NCBI RefSeq assembly: GCF_004331685.1
Contig: NZ_SJSM01000001.1
Span: 554,994 to 618,993, forward strand
DNA from: Pedobacter hiemivivus
GTDB taxonomy: Bacteria > Bacteroidota > Bacteroidia > Sphingobacteriales > Sphingobacteriaceae
Reading direction: 5' to 3'
Length of the DNA: 64,000 nt
The position numbers and the translations under genes were made by a program. The notes under the pieces were generated by a model that was not told the origin of the DNA, searched no databases, and worked only from the letters and a program-made list of their open reading frames with translations. This document shows, piece after piece, positions 49,101 through 55,537 of the stretch (the stretch's first letter is position 1; each line of letters begins with the position of its first letter).

Positions 49101-49824
49101 ACGAACCTGTAGCCCTTTCCTTAGGTATGTCCTGGTAACCTGTACTAACAATGGCTACTTCCCCCAATTCGCTGGCCGTAGTAATCATGTTAATTTTCAG
49201 CTGGCGATCGGAATCTTTCGCATTAACATTAATCTCTTTATTCGCATAACCCAAAAAGGAAACCACGAGCGTTCCCTTAACAGGCCCGTGAATCACAAAG
49301 TTACCCTGCGGAGTAGAGTGGGTAATCCGGGTGCCTTCTTTTAACTGAATTGTGGCGCCTGACAAAGGCAGCCCCTTTTCATTATAAACAGTCCCCTTAT
49401 AATTAACAGAGTCCTGTCGCAAAAAGCTGGTAATTTTATCTTCCAACCGGTTGATAAGCGTAACTTCTTTTTTTGATACCACTACCGATTTATCTTCAAT
49501 AGAATACGTTAAAGGCTGCCCCTCGAATATTTTATCAAGCACAATTTTTAAGTCTTCATTTTTTACCTGGATGCTAAAAGGTTTAATGGTCCTTATTGTT
49601 GCATCAACAAATACAAAATCATAACCCGTTTGGCTACGTATTTTATCGAATACCGTTTTCAGGGTAGCTGCCTTTTCGGACAAAGTTATTTTCTGTGCAA
49701 AGCTTGTTGCACTTACCTGCATGATAGAGACGATTAATAAAAGTGTGGTCAACTTCATAATCAACAGGATTTTATTAAAACAGCCTGGTGGCTGTACGAA
49801 ATTTTTCTTGTAAAAAATGTACAT
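46111..49824 (-). CDS. STN-type SusC TonB-dependent transporter (pair 3), signal-transducing
   Basis: A 1237-aa receptor. The ATG at 49824 gives the long n-region usual for STN-type SusC (MYIFYKKNFVQPPGCFNKIL); an ATG at 49758 (MKLTTLLL) is the alternative. Domains: signal peptide, STN (about 50-105; LKTVFDKIRSQTGYDFVFVD), carboxypeptidase-regulatory (about 140-215), plug (about 230-380; VTILKDAASASIWGSRAANGVIVI), and barrel ending YNLGFSANF. STN domains contact FecR, and the fecR and ECF sigma genes lie directly upstream, so it should both import ligand and report it. Confidence 0.93.
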   Translation of the reverse strand: MYIFYKKNFVQPPGCFNKILLIMKLTTLLLIVSIMQVSATSFAQKITLSEKAATLKTVFDKIRSQTGYDFVFVDATIRTIKPFSIQVKNEDLKIVLDKIFEGQPLTYSIEDKSVVVSKKEVTLINRLEDKITSFLRQDSVNYKGTVYNEKGLPLSGATIQLKEGTRITHSTPQGNFVIHGPVKGTLVVSFLGYANKEINVNAKDSDRQLKINMITTASELGEVAIVSTGYQDIPKERATGSFEVITAKQLQHSNDPNLLRRLEGITTSLDFRNTLRPTNSSQKSRIPTIGQMTIRGRNTLGNISITTNTSGWPLIVIDGIASPYGTTAPYSGAEDLINPDDVESVTILKDAASASIWGSRAANGVIVIKTKRGALNRPVRVSFNSSINVAEKVDLFYKPQMTVSDYIDAQKLSFNQEFADPESDGLQDPELFTPQKFTNPVWEIMTLQRKDPNPDNPIYDQQIDALRGNDIRRDFNKYFLQNAMAQRYSLSVDGGSKNVAYRLSGAFNKNNQNTKGSSLNNFSLGYNTTVKLLKNLDFNGGIMYNRQNTDGQYQADQIQATNIGMPFFPYTRLVDDQGNPAVVAKLYRPVYLDLLQQTYGDKILDMSYKPLESINEGYLKGKVHAFNLNLNTVYRLSQVFSANVAYNYSKVLNGSTELRRQDSWYMRELINRFTSPDGARNIPLGGLLVTRNAESDRHTLRGLLNVNKTWSDKHSLSAIAGVDISQDYNKQHNNQYYGYDENTLYTSNLLNYATGYSFLFPDLDGNFSSAIPVAGDARIGFSDSRLRLFSVFSNAAYTYNNRYTISGSIRKDGSSQFGLKTNKSGTPYFSFGAGWNIDKEAFYKLTWLPSLKFRATYGYNGNVNSSTLPRTVIRYSVLSGLSSPTLLPFATTTNAPNRALRPERTGMLNLGFDFGFKNNRISGSIEYYDKRTVDLIGSNPVDPNTGFNSISFNSGNLHGYGVDFTLNSVNLVTGAFRWESTFRLSYNRVKLTKLFVPPVSNVGQRFGSTFNVGYDLTSLFAYKWGGLDPETGDPRVISNGEAVTVDGTDFEVMAAIDEGPVSDLRYMGSSVAVYFGSFQHTFSYRSFTLSANIMYKLGYYTRRPISDIVGYGFLFPEFIGQGTLLGAEYSQRWQKPGDELKTNVPSQVYQNAINNTARDNYYQFADINVIRADHIRLQEINLGYSFKTGSRFIKNPRVYANINNLGILWRANKLGIDPDINDYPQPRTYNLGFSANF

Positions 49825-49920
49825 TTGCTTTGTTTGGTTATTCAGTATGCCTTTGCATTTTCCAGATGAGCGGGCTACTGAGGTTCAATAATAATTTAAT
49901 TGTTATCGTGATCCAGACTA

Positions 49921-49956
49921 AAGCCATTCCGTTTAAGACCCGGAATGGCTTTTTTC
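49921..49956. terminator. Strong hairpin between fecR and susC
   Basis: AAAGCCATTCCG pairs with CGGAATGGCTTT over 12 bp, with a 9-nt loop. The plus strand has a T-run after it. The minus strand has only three Ts, so readthrough from fecR into susC would be reduced rather than stopped. The susC gene may therefore need its own promoter. A close near-match TATTATTG to the -7 element lies between the hairpin and the susC ATG. Coordinates are good to about 1 bp. Confidence 0.6.
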
Positions 49957-49959
49957 CAT

Positions 49960-51114
49960 TCATTCTGTTACAGTTACCCTCCTTCCTTCTATTTTGAAAT
50001 GAACACCTTTTGTTTTTTCCAGCATCTTTAAAACCTGGCTTATATTTTTAGATCGCGAAATTTTACCGGTAAATGCATCATCTTTCAGCTGGCCCTGATA
50101 TTTTACCTCTATATCATACCATCTGGAGAGTGTGGTCATAATACTTACTATACTTTCACTGTTAAAATTGAAATCCCCATCCTTCCATGCTATCACCTCA
50201 TCTAAATCAGCATCATGTACTTTTATGGCATTCTTTTCAACTATCGTTTGTTGCCCCGGACGAATAATCTTAAAAGCCATTTCAGTTAAAACCTTAACTG
50301 AACCCTCAAGCAAAGTAGTCTTTACAGGCTCATTCGGATACGAGCTAACATTAAAATGCGTCCCCAAAACTTCAATCTCCTGTCCCCCGGTTTTCACAAC
50401 AAATGGATGCGATTTATCCTTTGCTACTTCCAGATAAGCCTCACCAGTAAGAATTATTCGTCTCCGTTTGCCACTAAATTTAGAAGGGAATTGAATCTTT
50501 GAATCTGCATTCATCCAGATACGAGTGCCATCAGATAGCATCACTTGATAAGTACCGCCCCGAGGGGTAGTTGCCGTCAGTGTTTGAATATTTAATTCTC
50601 TCGCCCCTTTAGGGAGAGAGGTCGCCTGGGACAGAGCGGGGTCTTGAATTTCCGTACCATCACTATAAGCTAGTTTATCGTTACCAATAACAACACCAGT
50701 CTTAGCATCACTCAGATGAACAGTTTTACCGTTTGCAAGCGTTATGGTCACTTTATTCCCTCCCGGTCCCACATCATTTGCATAATTACTTGCATTCACG
50801 ATATCCTGTTTATTTCCCAAATTGATATAAAAATAAAAACCGACGCCAACAGTAAACAAAAATATAGCCGCTGCAGCAGTTATCCTTTTTAGGGTTAAAA
50901 GTTTTAACGTTTTTACAGGCTGATTGGAAGCAGGAAGTTTTGACCAAATCTCTTCACGAAGTTCATTGTAACCCGGTTCAACAAAATCGTCGGAAAGAGA
51001 TCTAGATTGCTGATTAAACCAGTGATCTATCAATAGTTCTTCCTGTGAACTGCAAAGCCCATTTCTGTACCGGTCTAATAGTTGCCTTTCTTCTAAATAG
51101 CTTTGTTCGTTCAT
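49960..51114 (-). CDS. FecR-family anti-sigma factor
   Basis: The chosen ATG at 51114 (MNEQSYLEERQ) gives 384 aa; the frame is open to 51162. It has a cytoplasmic region (about 1-75, with QLLDRYRNGLCSSQEELLIDHW), one membrane helix (about 78-98, AAAAIFLFTVGVGFYFYI), and a periplasmic FecR domain (about 175-280; TRIWMNADSKIQFPSKFSG, LTGEAYLEVAK). A C-terminal STN-like domain (DUF4974 type; FTGKISRSKNISQVLKMLEK) follows. It should hold the ECF sigma in check until SusC with its STN domain signals ligand uptake. It lies 63 bp after the sigma gene. Confidence 0.92.
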   Translation of the reverse strand: MNEQSYLEERQLLDRYRNGLCSSQEELLIDHWFNQQSRSLSDDFVEPGYNELREEIWSKLPASNQPVKTLKLLTLKRITAAAAIFLFTVGVGFYFYINLGNKQDIVNASNYANDVGPGGNKVTITLANGKTVHLSDAKTGVVIGNDKLAYSDGTEIQDPALSQATSLPKGARELNIQTLTATTPRGGTYQVMLSDGTRIWMNADSKIQFPSKFSGKRRRIILTGEAYLEVAKDKSHPFVVKTGGQEIEVLGTHFNVSSYPNEPVKTTLLEGSVKVLTEMAFKIIRPGQQTIVEKNAIKVHDADLDEVIAWKDGDFNFNSESIVSIMTTLSRWYDIEVKYQGQLKDDAFTGKISRSKNISQVLKMLEKTKGVHFKIEGRRVTVTE

Positions 51115-51177
51115 AACGCTGTTTTTCGGTTTGATTACAGGTATAACGACAAGCTCAGGCACAAGGCCCAGATGGAA

Positions 51178-51753
51178 CTAAAAAAAAGTTAAGTAAATGT
51201 GAATAGAGTTTCCTAATTTGCTTTTAAGTATGCGGATGGCATTACCAATTTGATTTTTTACCGTTTTATTGGAAAGGTTAAGTTCTTCAGCAATCTCCTT
51301 ATTTGATTTATAGCCTTTACGGCTCATTTCAAAAACAATACGCATTTTTTCAGGGAGTTTTTTTATTTCCAGTTCAATCTGGTCATAAAGTTCCTTTTCG
51401 ATATACATCCTGTCTGGTAATGATTCACTGAGCTGTATCATTTTATTTAAAGATGCGAGATACTTGGTCTCTACTTTTAAATGCTTAACCAGATCCAAAA
51501 TTTTATTTCTGGTTAAAGTATACAAAAATGCAGCAAGCGGAGGGTTGATGGTGACTTCAGAAATTTTAATCCAGAAAGCAGTAAATACCTCCTGAACTAC
51601 ATCTTTTGCAGCTGTTTCATCCTGTAACATTTTTCTGGCAAACCTAAATAGTATCTGCCAGTACCGGTCATAAATTATCTCATAAGCCTGCTTGTCTCCA
51701 GACTGGAATGCGCTCAGAAGATCGTCATCACTCTTATTTGATAATTGTGTCAT
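51178..51753 (-). CDS. ECF-type RNA polymerase sigma factor
   Basis: A 191-aa sigma-70 family protein has region 2 (about 25-95; YEIIYDRYWQILFRFARKML, DVVQEVFTAFWIKI) and region 4 (about 125-180; LPEKMRIVFEMSRKGYKSNKEIAEEL, SNKTVKNQIGNAIRILKS). No regions 1 or 3 are present, as expected for an ECF factor. Together with FecR and the STN-type SusC it forms a cell-surface signalling triad. It heads the long minus-strand gene train, and its own promoter carries a palindrome at the predicted start site. Confidence 0.95.
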   Translation of the reverse strand: MTQLSNKSDDDLLSAFQSGDKQAYEIIYDRYWQILFRFARKMLQDETAAKDVVQEVFTAFWIKISEVTINPPLAAFLYTLTRNKILDLVKHLKVETKYLASLNKMIQLSESLPDRMYIEKELYDQIELEIKKLPEKMRIVFEMSRKGYKSNKEIAEELNLSNKTVKNQIGNAIRILKSKLGNSIHIYLTFF

Positions 51754-51758
51754 ACATA

Positions 51759-51774
51759 AATTTCGTACGAAATT
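51759..51774. promoter_or_regulatory. 16-bp perfect palindrome at the sigma gene start site
   Basis: AATTTCGTACGAAATT is fully self-complementary. It lies between the predicted -7 element (51777-51784) and the sigma ATG (51753), so it covers the expected transcription start. That is a classic operator position. The 10-mer AATTTCGTAC recurs on the minus strand inside the first codons of susC near 49.8 kb. The binding protein is unknown. Confidence 0.5.
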
Positions 51775-51776
51775 AC

Positions 51777-51784
51777 CAAAGTTA
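51777..51784 (-). promoter_or_regulatory. Predicted -7 element of the sigma gene
   Basis: The minus strand reads TAACTTTG, matching TAnnTTTG, 24 nt before the ATG at 51753. A -33 element is not obvious. Confidence 0.5.
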
Positions 51785-51860
51785 GGTAAATAATACTTAC
51801 ACTATCGTAAATAAAACTGATAAATTACCGTTAAAATGAAGTCCAGAAAATTTTCATTCA

Positions 51861-51884
51861 AAAATACCCATATCTAGGTATTTT
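51861..51884. promoter_or_regulatory. Inverted repeat AAAATACC-N8-GGTATTTT upstream of the lipoprotein gene
   Basis: The two 8-bp arms are perfect here, and lie about 20-43 bp upstream of the -7 element at 51904. That is where the -33 element or an activator site would be. In the copy at 29 kb one arm has a mismatch (AAAATAGC). It is a possible operator. Confidence 0.4.
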
Positions 51885-51903
51885 CCGCTAAAAAAAGCCG
51901 GCT

Positions 51904-51911
51904 TACTTTTG
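51904..51911 (+). promoter_or_regulatory. Predicted -7 element of the 51.9-kb lipoprotein gene
   Basis: TACTTTTG matches TAnnTTTG, 19 nt before the ATG at 51931. The palindrome AAGCCGGCTT (51895-51904) abuts it and could be a repressor site. Confidence 0.5.
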
Positions 51912-51930
51912 GGAAGCTAAAGCCAACCCT

Positions 51931-52722
51931 ATGAAAAATCTATTAAAAATAAAGCTATTGCTTTTCTTTCTTGCCTTGATCTTTATCATTAATTCTTGTA
52001 AAAAGAATAAAACTGAGTCCCCAGTCGTCGAAGAAGGTGGAGCACTGACATTAACCACGATCGATACTGAGTATTTTGGCACTAATGTATCCGTTAAAAT
52101 ACAGGTAGCTGGAACTGCCAAAATGAGAGAATGGGGAATCTGTTGGAGTATAAACCAAAATCCAACTACTTCAAATGGAAAAAATACGGGTACCATACTC
52201 CCTGGCACCACCAATATGTCTACCAGCGTGCTCGCTACACCTATTGAACCCTGTGTTAAATACTACGTGCGTGCCTATGCCATTACTACTACCGGTCAAA
52301 CCTATTACGGTAATCAAATCGATTTCAAAGCCACTGGCATATTAAATGATTGCCATCCATTCAACGGATTTTGGCAGAACTCAGCAGCAACTATAGTGTT
52401 CAAAGGGAATTTTGAACATTTCGAATTCTACGCTATCACGCCTACTGCGAAACCGGAATATGGCTGGAGAAATGCATTGGATAGAAATTTGATCTCTATT
52501 GGATCGAGCTATATCTATAATTTAGTTAAAAAAACGACAAATACATGGGGCTGCACGGTCTTGTGGACCAAATCTAATCCTGGAGCTACCCTTACAGAAG
52601 AAGTTAAACCCGCTGCAAATTCAACACTCACCTTAAGTAGTGATGAAAAGTCAGTAACAATTAGCTCTACTAGTCCCTTTGGAACCGGACCAGGGACGGC
52701 TGTACTTTATAAAAAACCGTAA
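51931..52722 (+). CDS. Lipoprotein with fibronectin-III-like module, function unknown
   Basis: A 263-aa lipoprotein has lipobox INSC and then KKNK. Residues about 35-130 form an FN3-like module with the Bacteroidota signature REWGICWSINQNPTTSNG and KYYVRAYAITTTGQTYYGN. The C-terminal part (about 135-263; CHPFNGFWQNSAATIVFKGN) is a small beta domain I do not recognise. The same FN3 signature closes the giant adhesin at 58.5 kb. It is divergent from the sigma/FecR pair and could be a target or a surface partner of that system. It ends 5 bp before the convergent exonuclease gene. Confidence 0.8.
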   Translation: MKNLLKIKLLLFFLALIFIINSCKKNKTESPVVEEGGALTLTTIDTEYFGTNVSVKIQVAGTAKMREWGICWSINQNPTTSNGKNTGTILPGTTNMSTSVLATPIEPCVKYYVRAYAITTTGQTYYGNQIDFKATGILNDCHPFNGFWQNSAATIVFKGNFEHFEFYAITPTAKPEYGWRNALDRNLISIGSSYIYNLVKKTTNTWGCTVLWTKSNPGATLTEEVKPAANSTLTLSSDEKSVTISSTSPFGTGPGTAVLYKKP

Positions 52723-52727
52723 TTTTT

Positions 52728-53201
52728 TTACTTATTCAAATACCTTTTATATAATTCGGCGCAAGCCAACGCATCACTTAAAGCATCATGGTGATTTAAT
52801 GGGATCCGGTATTCTTGACATAGAGAGGCCAACTTTTGCCCGTAGATTTTATAGGTACACTGTTTATTATACACAGGTTGTTCAATCTGATAATAATCCA
52901 AAGTTTGAGAGAGACAACTGAAATCAAAAGCACCATTGTGAGCCACGACAACTTGTCCTTGGATAAAATGAGAAATTTCAGTCCAAACAGTTGAAAAATC
53001 AGGAGATCTACGGGTTCGCTCAGGGGTAATGCCATGAACTTCAATGTTCCTGTAAAAATAAAAATTATCAGGTGGACAAACTAATCGGTTAATAGTCTCT
53101 TTAATTATCCCATTTTCAACACGCACCAAACCAACTTGACAAATACTCCAGCGTTTACCATGGGCAGTTTCAAAATCAATTGCCGTAAAATTATGCTCCA
53201 T
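52728..53201 (-). CDS. DEDDh 3'-5' exonuclease, DnaQ-like
   Basis: A 157-aa single-domain exonuclease. The catalytic acids are Asp9 and Glu11 in AIDFETA (ExoI), the Asp in VVAHNGAFDF (ExoII), and His/Asp in HHDALSDALA (ExoIII). This is the family of DNA polymerase III epsilon proofreading subunits and RNase T. It stands alone and lacks any polymerase-binding tail, so it is a free nuclease of unknown target. A TAAGTTTG -7 element lies at 53228-53235. Confidence 0.88.
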   Translation of the reverse strand: MEHNFTAIDFETAHGKRWSICQVGLVRVENGIIKETINRLVCPPDNFYFYRNIEVHGITPERTRRSPDFSTVWTEISHFIQGQVVVAHNGAFDFSCLSQTLDYYQIEQPVYNKQCTYKIYGQKLASLCQEYRIPLNHHDALSDALACAELYKRYLNK

Positions 53202-53227
53202 AAATTTAACCTTGTCCTAAGTTTTGG

Positions 53228-53235
53228 CAAACTTA
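53228..53235 (-). promoter_or_regulatory. Predicted -7 element of the exonuclease gene
   Basis: The minus strand reads TAAGTTTG, matching TAnnTTTG, 27 nt before the ATG at 53201. Confidence 0.45.
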
Positions 53236-53251
53236 CATAAACTAATCATTC

Positions 53252-53311
53252 CATTGCACCAATAAAAAATGGTTTGTCATAAATATAATTTCTCCAAACC
53301 ATTTCGCAATG
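53252..53311. repeat. Large imperfect inverted repeat in the exonuclease-tRNA gap
   Basis: The inner arms AAATGGTTTG (53267-53276) and CAAACCATTT (53295-53304) are perfect over 10 bp. Outer arms CATTGC (53252-53257) and GCAATG (53306-53311) pair again after an asymmetric gap. The loop is 18 nt. No T-run follows on either strand. It could be an RNA structure, a processing signal or a mobile-element relic. The remaining sequence of 53312-53457 shows nothing I can name. Confidence 0.5.
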
Positions 53312-53457
53312 CTCTTGTTACAATCTACACTCCTCAGAAAAATTGATGACAAAAAATAGTTCCTAAATCTATAGCTTATGGAAAAATATTCAAAAAAGGT
53401 GTTAAATACCTAACCAAAAATAACACAGAAACCTGTGGACGAAATCCCTTGGATAAA

Positions 53458-53527
53458 GGTCGAGTGGCCAAGTGGTTAGGCAGGGATCAGCAAAATCTCT
53501 TAGGCGGTTCGAATCCGACCTCGATCT
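53458..53527 (+). tRNA. Atypical tRNA-Cys (anticodon GCA), possibly decayed
   Basis: A cloverleaf can be drawn. The acceptor GGTCGAG pairs with CTCGATC (one G-U). The D arm is GCC/GGC and the anticodon stem GGGAT/ATCTC. The seven-base loop CAGCAAA has GCA at 34-36. The T loop is TTCGAAT, and discriminator T73 is a Cys identity base. It follows the Bacteroidota tRNA-Cys pattern, but universal U33 is A, the variable loop has only 3 nt, and the T stem GGCGG/CCGAC has a G-A mismatch. No CCA is encoded. It may be a pseudo-tRNA, for example left by an integration event, or a minor isoacceptor. Confidence 0.6.
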
Positions 53528-53587
53528 CTATTAGGGATAAAATCATTTTTATTAACAGCAATCAGGCTATTATGGAAATAAAAAAAG

Positions 53588-54232
53588 ATGAAAGACATTG
53601 CAATAATTTGTGCTGGAGGCTTTGGAAGGGAAGTTAAAATGTTGATTGATCAAATCAATGAGGTAGAACAGGAATATAATCTTTTGGGGTATTACGATGA
53701 TGATATAGCGCAATCAACTATCGTGAATGGTTATCCTATTTTAGGAGAAATTGAAGCGTTAAATAATATTTCAACTGAGTTAAGTACAGTTGTAGCAATA
53801 GCTTTACCTGCTTTAAAAAGAAAGGTATTAAGTAAAATAAATAATCCCTTAATTGTTCATCCAACATTAATTCATCCTAATGTGATCATTGGAAAAGATC
53901 AGGTTTCCATAGGAGAAGGCTGTATCATATGCGCAGGAAATATTATAACTGTAAACATTGAAATAGGCAAACATGTAATATTTAATTTAGGATGTACTTT
54001 GGGACACAATACGACGATTGGCGATTATTCTTCTTTTATGCCCTCAGTTAATGTTTCAGGAGAAGTAACGATTTACAAAGACGTTTTTGTCGGGACTGGA
54101 GCCCAGATTATAGATCACTTACAAATCGGTGAAGGAACAATTATAGGTGCTGGCGCCGTTGTCCACAAATCGTTACCGGCAAACTGTACCGCAATTGGCA
54201 GCCCCGCAAGGCCCGTAAAATTTCATAAATAA
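53588..54232 (+). CDS. NeuD/PglD-type sugar O- or N-acyltransferase
   Basis: A 214-aa protein has the PglD N-terminal nucleotide-sugar-binding fold (about 1-85; IICAGGFGREVKMLIDQI). A left-handed beta-helix of hexapeptide repeats follows (about 90-205; TLIHPNVIIGKDQVSIGEG, GHNTTIGDYSSF, GTIIGAGAVVHKSLP). Such enzymes transfer acyl groups, usually acetyl, to amino sugars of surface glycans. It is the first gene of a plus-strand trio with ACP and KAS III, which suggests a donor other than plain acetyl-CoA. It follows the atypical tRNA by 60 bp. Confidence 0.88.
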   Translation: MKDIAIICAGGFGREVKMLIDQINEVEQEYNLLGYYDDDIAQSTIVNGYPILGEIEALNNISTELSTVVAIALPALKRKVLSKINNPLIVHPTLIHPNVIIGKDQVSIGEGCIICAGNIITVNIEIGKHVIFNLGCTLGHNTTIGDYSSFMPSVNVSGEVTIYKDVFVGTGAQIIDHLQIGEGTIIGAGAVVHKSLPANCTAIGSPARPVKFHK

Positions 54233-54267
54233 TCCTTAATCTACTACAAATACTAATATTAACTCTT

Positions 54268-54498
54268 ATGGAAGAACATAAATTTCTCATCAATTTTTCA
54301 AAACAATTTGATGAAACTGATCCCGAACTGATCAAGATCGACACTAATTTTAGAGAGCTGGATGAATGGAGCTCCTTAACTGCACTATCAGTTATGGCCA
54401 TGTCTGATACAGAGTATGGTGTTAATTTAACAGCAGAAGACTTGGGAAAGTCTAGCACATTGGCCGATATATATAGAATAATAAAAGGAAAATTATAG
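54268..54498 (+). CDS. Acyl carrier protein
   Basis: A 76-aa four-helix carrier protein. The attachment serine lies in LDEWSSLTALSVMAM at about residue 37, where the usual motif is DSL. It begins FLINFSKQFDETDPELI and ends in the normal third helix and tail (STLADIYRIIKGKL). It carries an acyl chain on phosphopantetheine. It is a dedicated ACP for the neighbouring KAS III and acyltransferase rather than the housekeeping one, since no other fatty acid gene is nearby. Confidence 0.85.
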   Translation: MEEHKFLINFSKQFDETDPELIKIDTNFRELDEWSSLTALSVMAMSDTEYGVNLTAEDLGKSSTLADIYRIIKGKL

Positions 54499-54513
54499 GC
54501 TATTAACAATACA

Positions 54514-55521
54514 ATGGAAGCAAAAATTAAGGCCATATCCTATTATTTACCGGAAAAGGTTTTCGATAATCAGGAAATAAATGAACTCTTCCCGGAATGG
54601 TCGATAGATAAAATCTCCAGTAAAACTGGAATTTATAATCGCCATATTTCGAATGATGATGAATTTTCATCAGATATGGCCGTTAAGGTGGCCGAGAAAT
54701 TATTCGAAGAACATCAGATAGATCGGAATCACATTGACTTTATCCTTTTATGTACGCAAAGTCCGGATTACTTTTTACCAACCACCGCCTGTATTGTCCA
54801 AAATAAATTAGGGATTCCAACCTCTTGTGGGGCTTTAGATTTTAATTTAGGTTGCTCGGGCTTTGTTTATGGCCTAGGACTTTCAAAAGGTCTGATTTAT
54901 AGTAGTGTTGCGACTAATGTTTTATTGATCACTGCTGAAACCTACAGTAAATTTATCCATCCACAGGATAAAAGCAATAGAACAATATTTGGAGATGCGG
55001 CTTCAGCTACTTTAATAACCATGAATGATGGATTTGCTGAAATAGGAAGTTTTGAACTTGGAACTGATGGTAAGGGTGCTGAAAACCTTATTGTAAAAAA
55101 GGGCGGACTAAGATTTCCAGGTCTTAGTTTACAAAATGAGGATGTTTTGGATGAATTCGGCAATGTGACTAACCCAGGTAAATTGTGCATGAATGGAGCA
55201 GAGATTTTTAGTTTTACTTCAACTGCAGTTCCTGAATTAATAAAAAATGTATTGTCTAAAAATAACATTCTGGCTGATGAGGTTAATTTATACATTTTTC
55301 ACCAGGCCAATAAGTATATGCTAAATCATCTTCGGAAGAAAATAAACATTGAAGAAGAAAAGTTCTATTATTTTTTAGAGGACTGCGGAAATACAGTTTC
55401 ATCGACTATTCCTATCGCTTTGACGGAAGCTAAAAAAGAGGACAAACTAAAAGGAAATGTTCTTCTTGCAGGTTTCGGAGTTGGTTATTCCTGGGCTGGT
55501 TGCCTACTTAAAATATCCTAA
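54514..55521 (+). CDS. Beta-ketoacyl-ACP synthase III-like enzyme
   Basis: A 335-aa thiolase-fold condensing enzyme of the FabH type. The catalytic triad is intact: Cys114 in NLGCSGF, His263 in FHQAN and Asn293 in CGNTVSS. The glycine-rich end GFGVGYSWAG is normal. It should condense an acyl-CoA starter with malonyl-ACP, producing a short 3-ketoacyl chain on the ACP encoded 15 bp upstream. With the acyltransferase, the trio could make and add an unusual short acyl group to a surface sugar; that step is inferred. Confidence 0.9.
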   Translation: MEAKIKAISYYLPEKVFDNQEINELFPEWSIDKISSKTGIYNRHISNDDEFSSDMAVKVAEKLFEEHQIDRNHIDFILLCTQSPDYFLPTTACIVQNKLGIPTSCGALDFNLGCSGFVYGLGLSKGLIYSSVATNVLLITAETYSKFIHPQDKSNRTIFGDAASATLITMNDGFAEIGSFELGTDGKGAENLIVKKGGLRFPGLSLQNEDVLDEFGNVTNPGKLCMNGAEIFSFTSTAVPELIKNVLSKNNILADEVNLYIFHQANKYMLNHLRKKINIEEEKFYYFLEDCGNTVSSTIPIALTEAKKEDKLKGNVLLAGFGVGYSWAGCLLKIS

Positions 55522-55537
55522 CTCAGAAAGCTGAGCC

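Larger units (their letters stand above)
51860..52012 (+). repeat. Copy 2 of the 152-bp duplication (partner at 29023-29175)
   Basis: This is the probable parent copy, since here the repeat leads into an intact 263-aa gene. It includes an 8-bp inverted repeat, the palindrome AAGCCGGCTT, the -7 element and the signal-peptide codons. At the other copy the gene is cut off after codon 27. Confidence 0.9.

Noticed and set aside
53449..53637. Short plus-strand frame across the tRNA
   Set aside because: It is a by-product of the tRNA and the start of the acyltransferase gene; no protein features.
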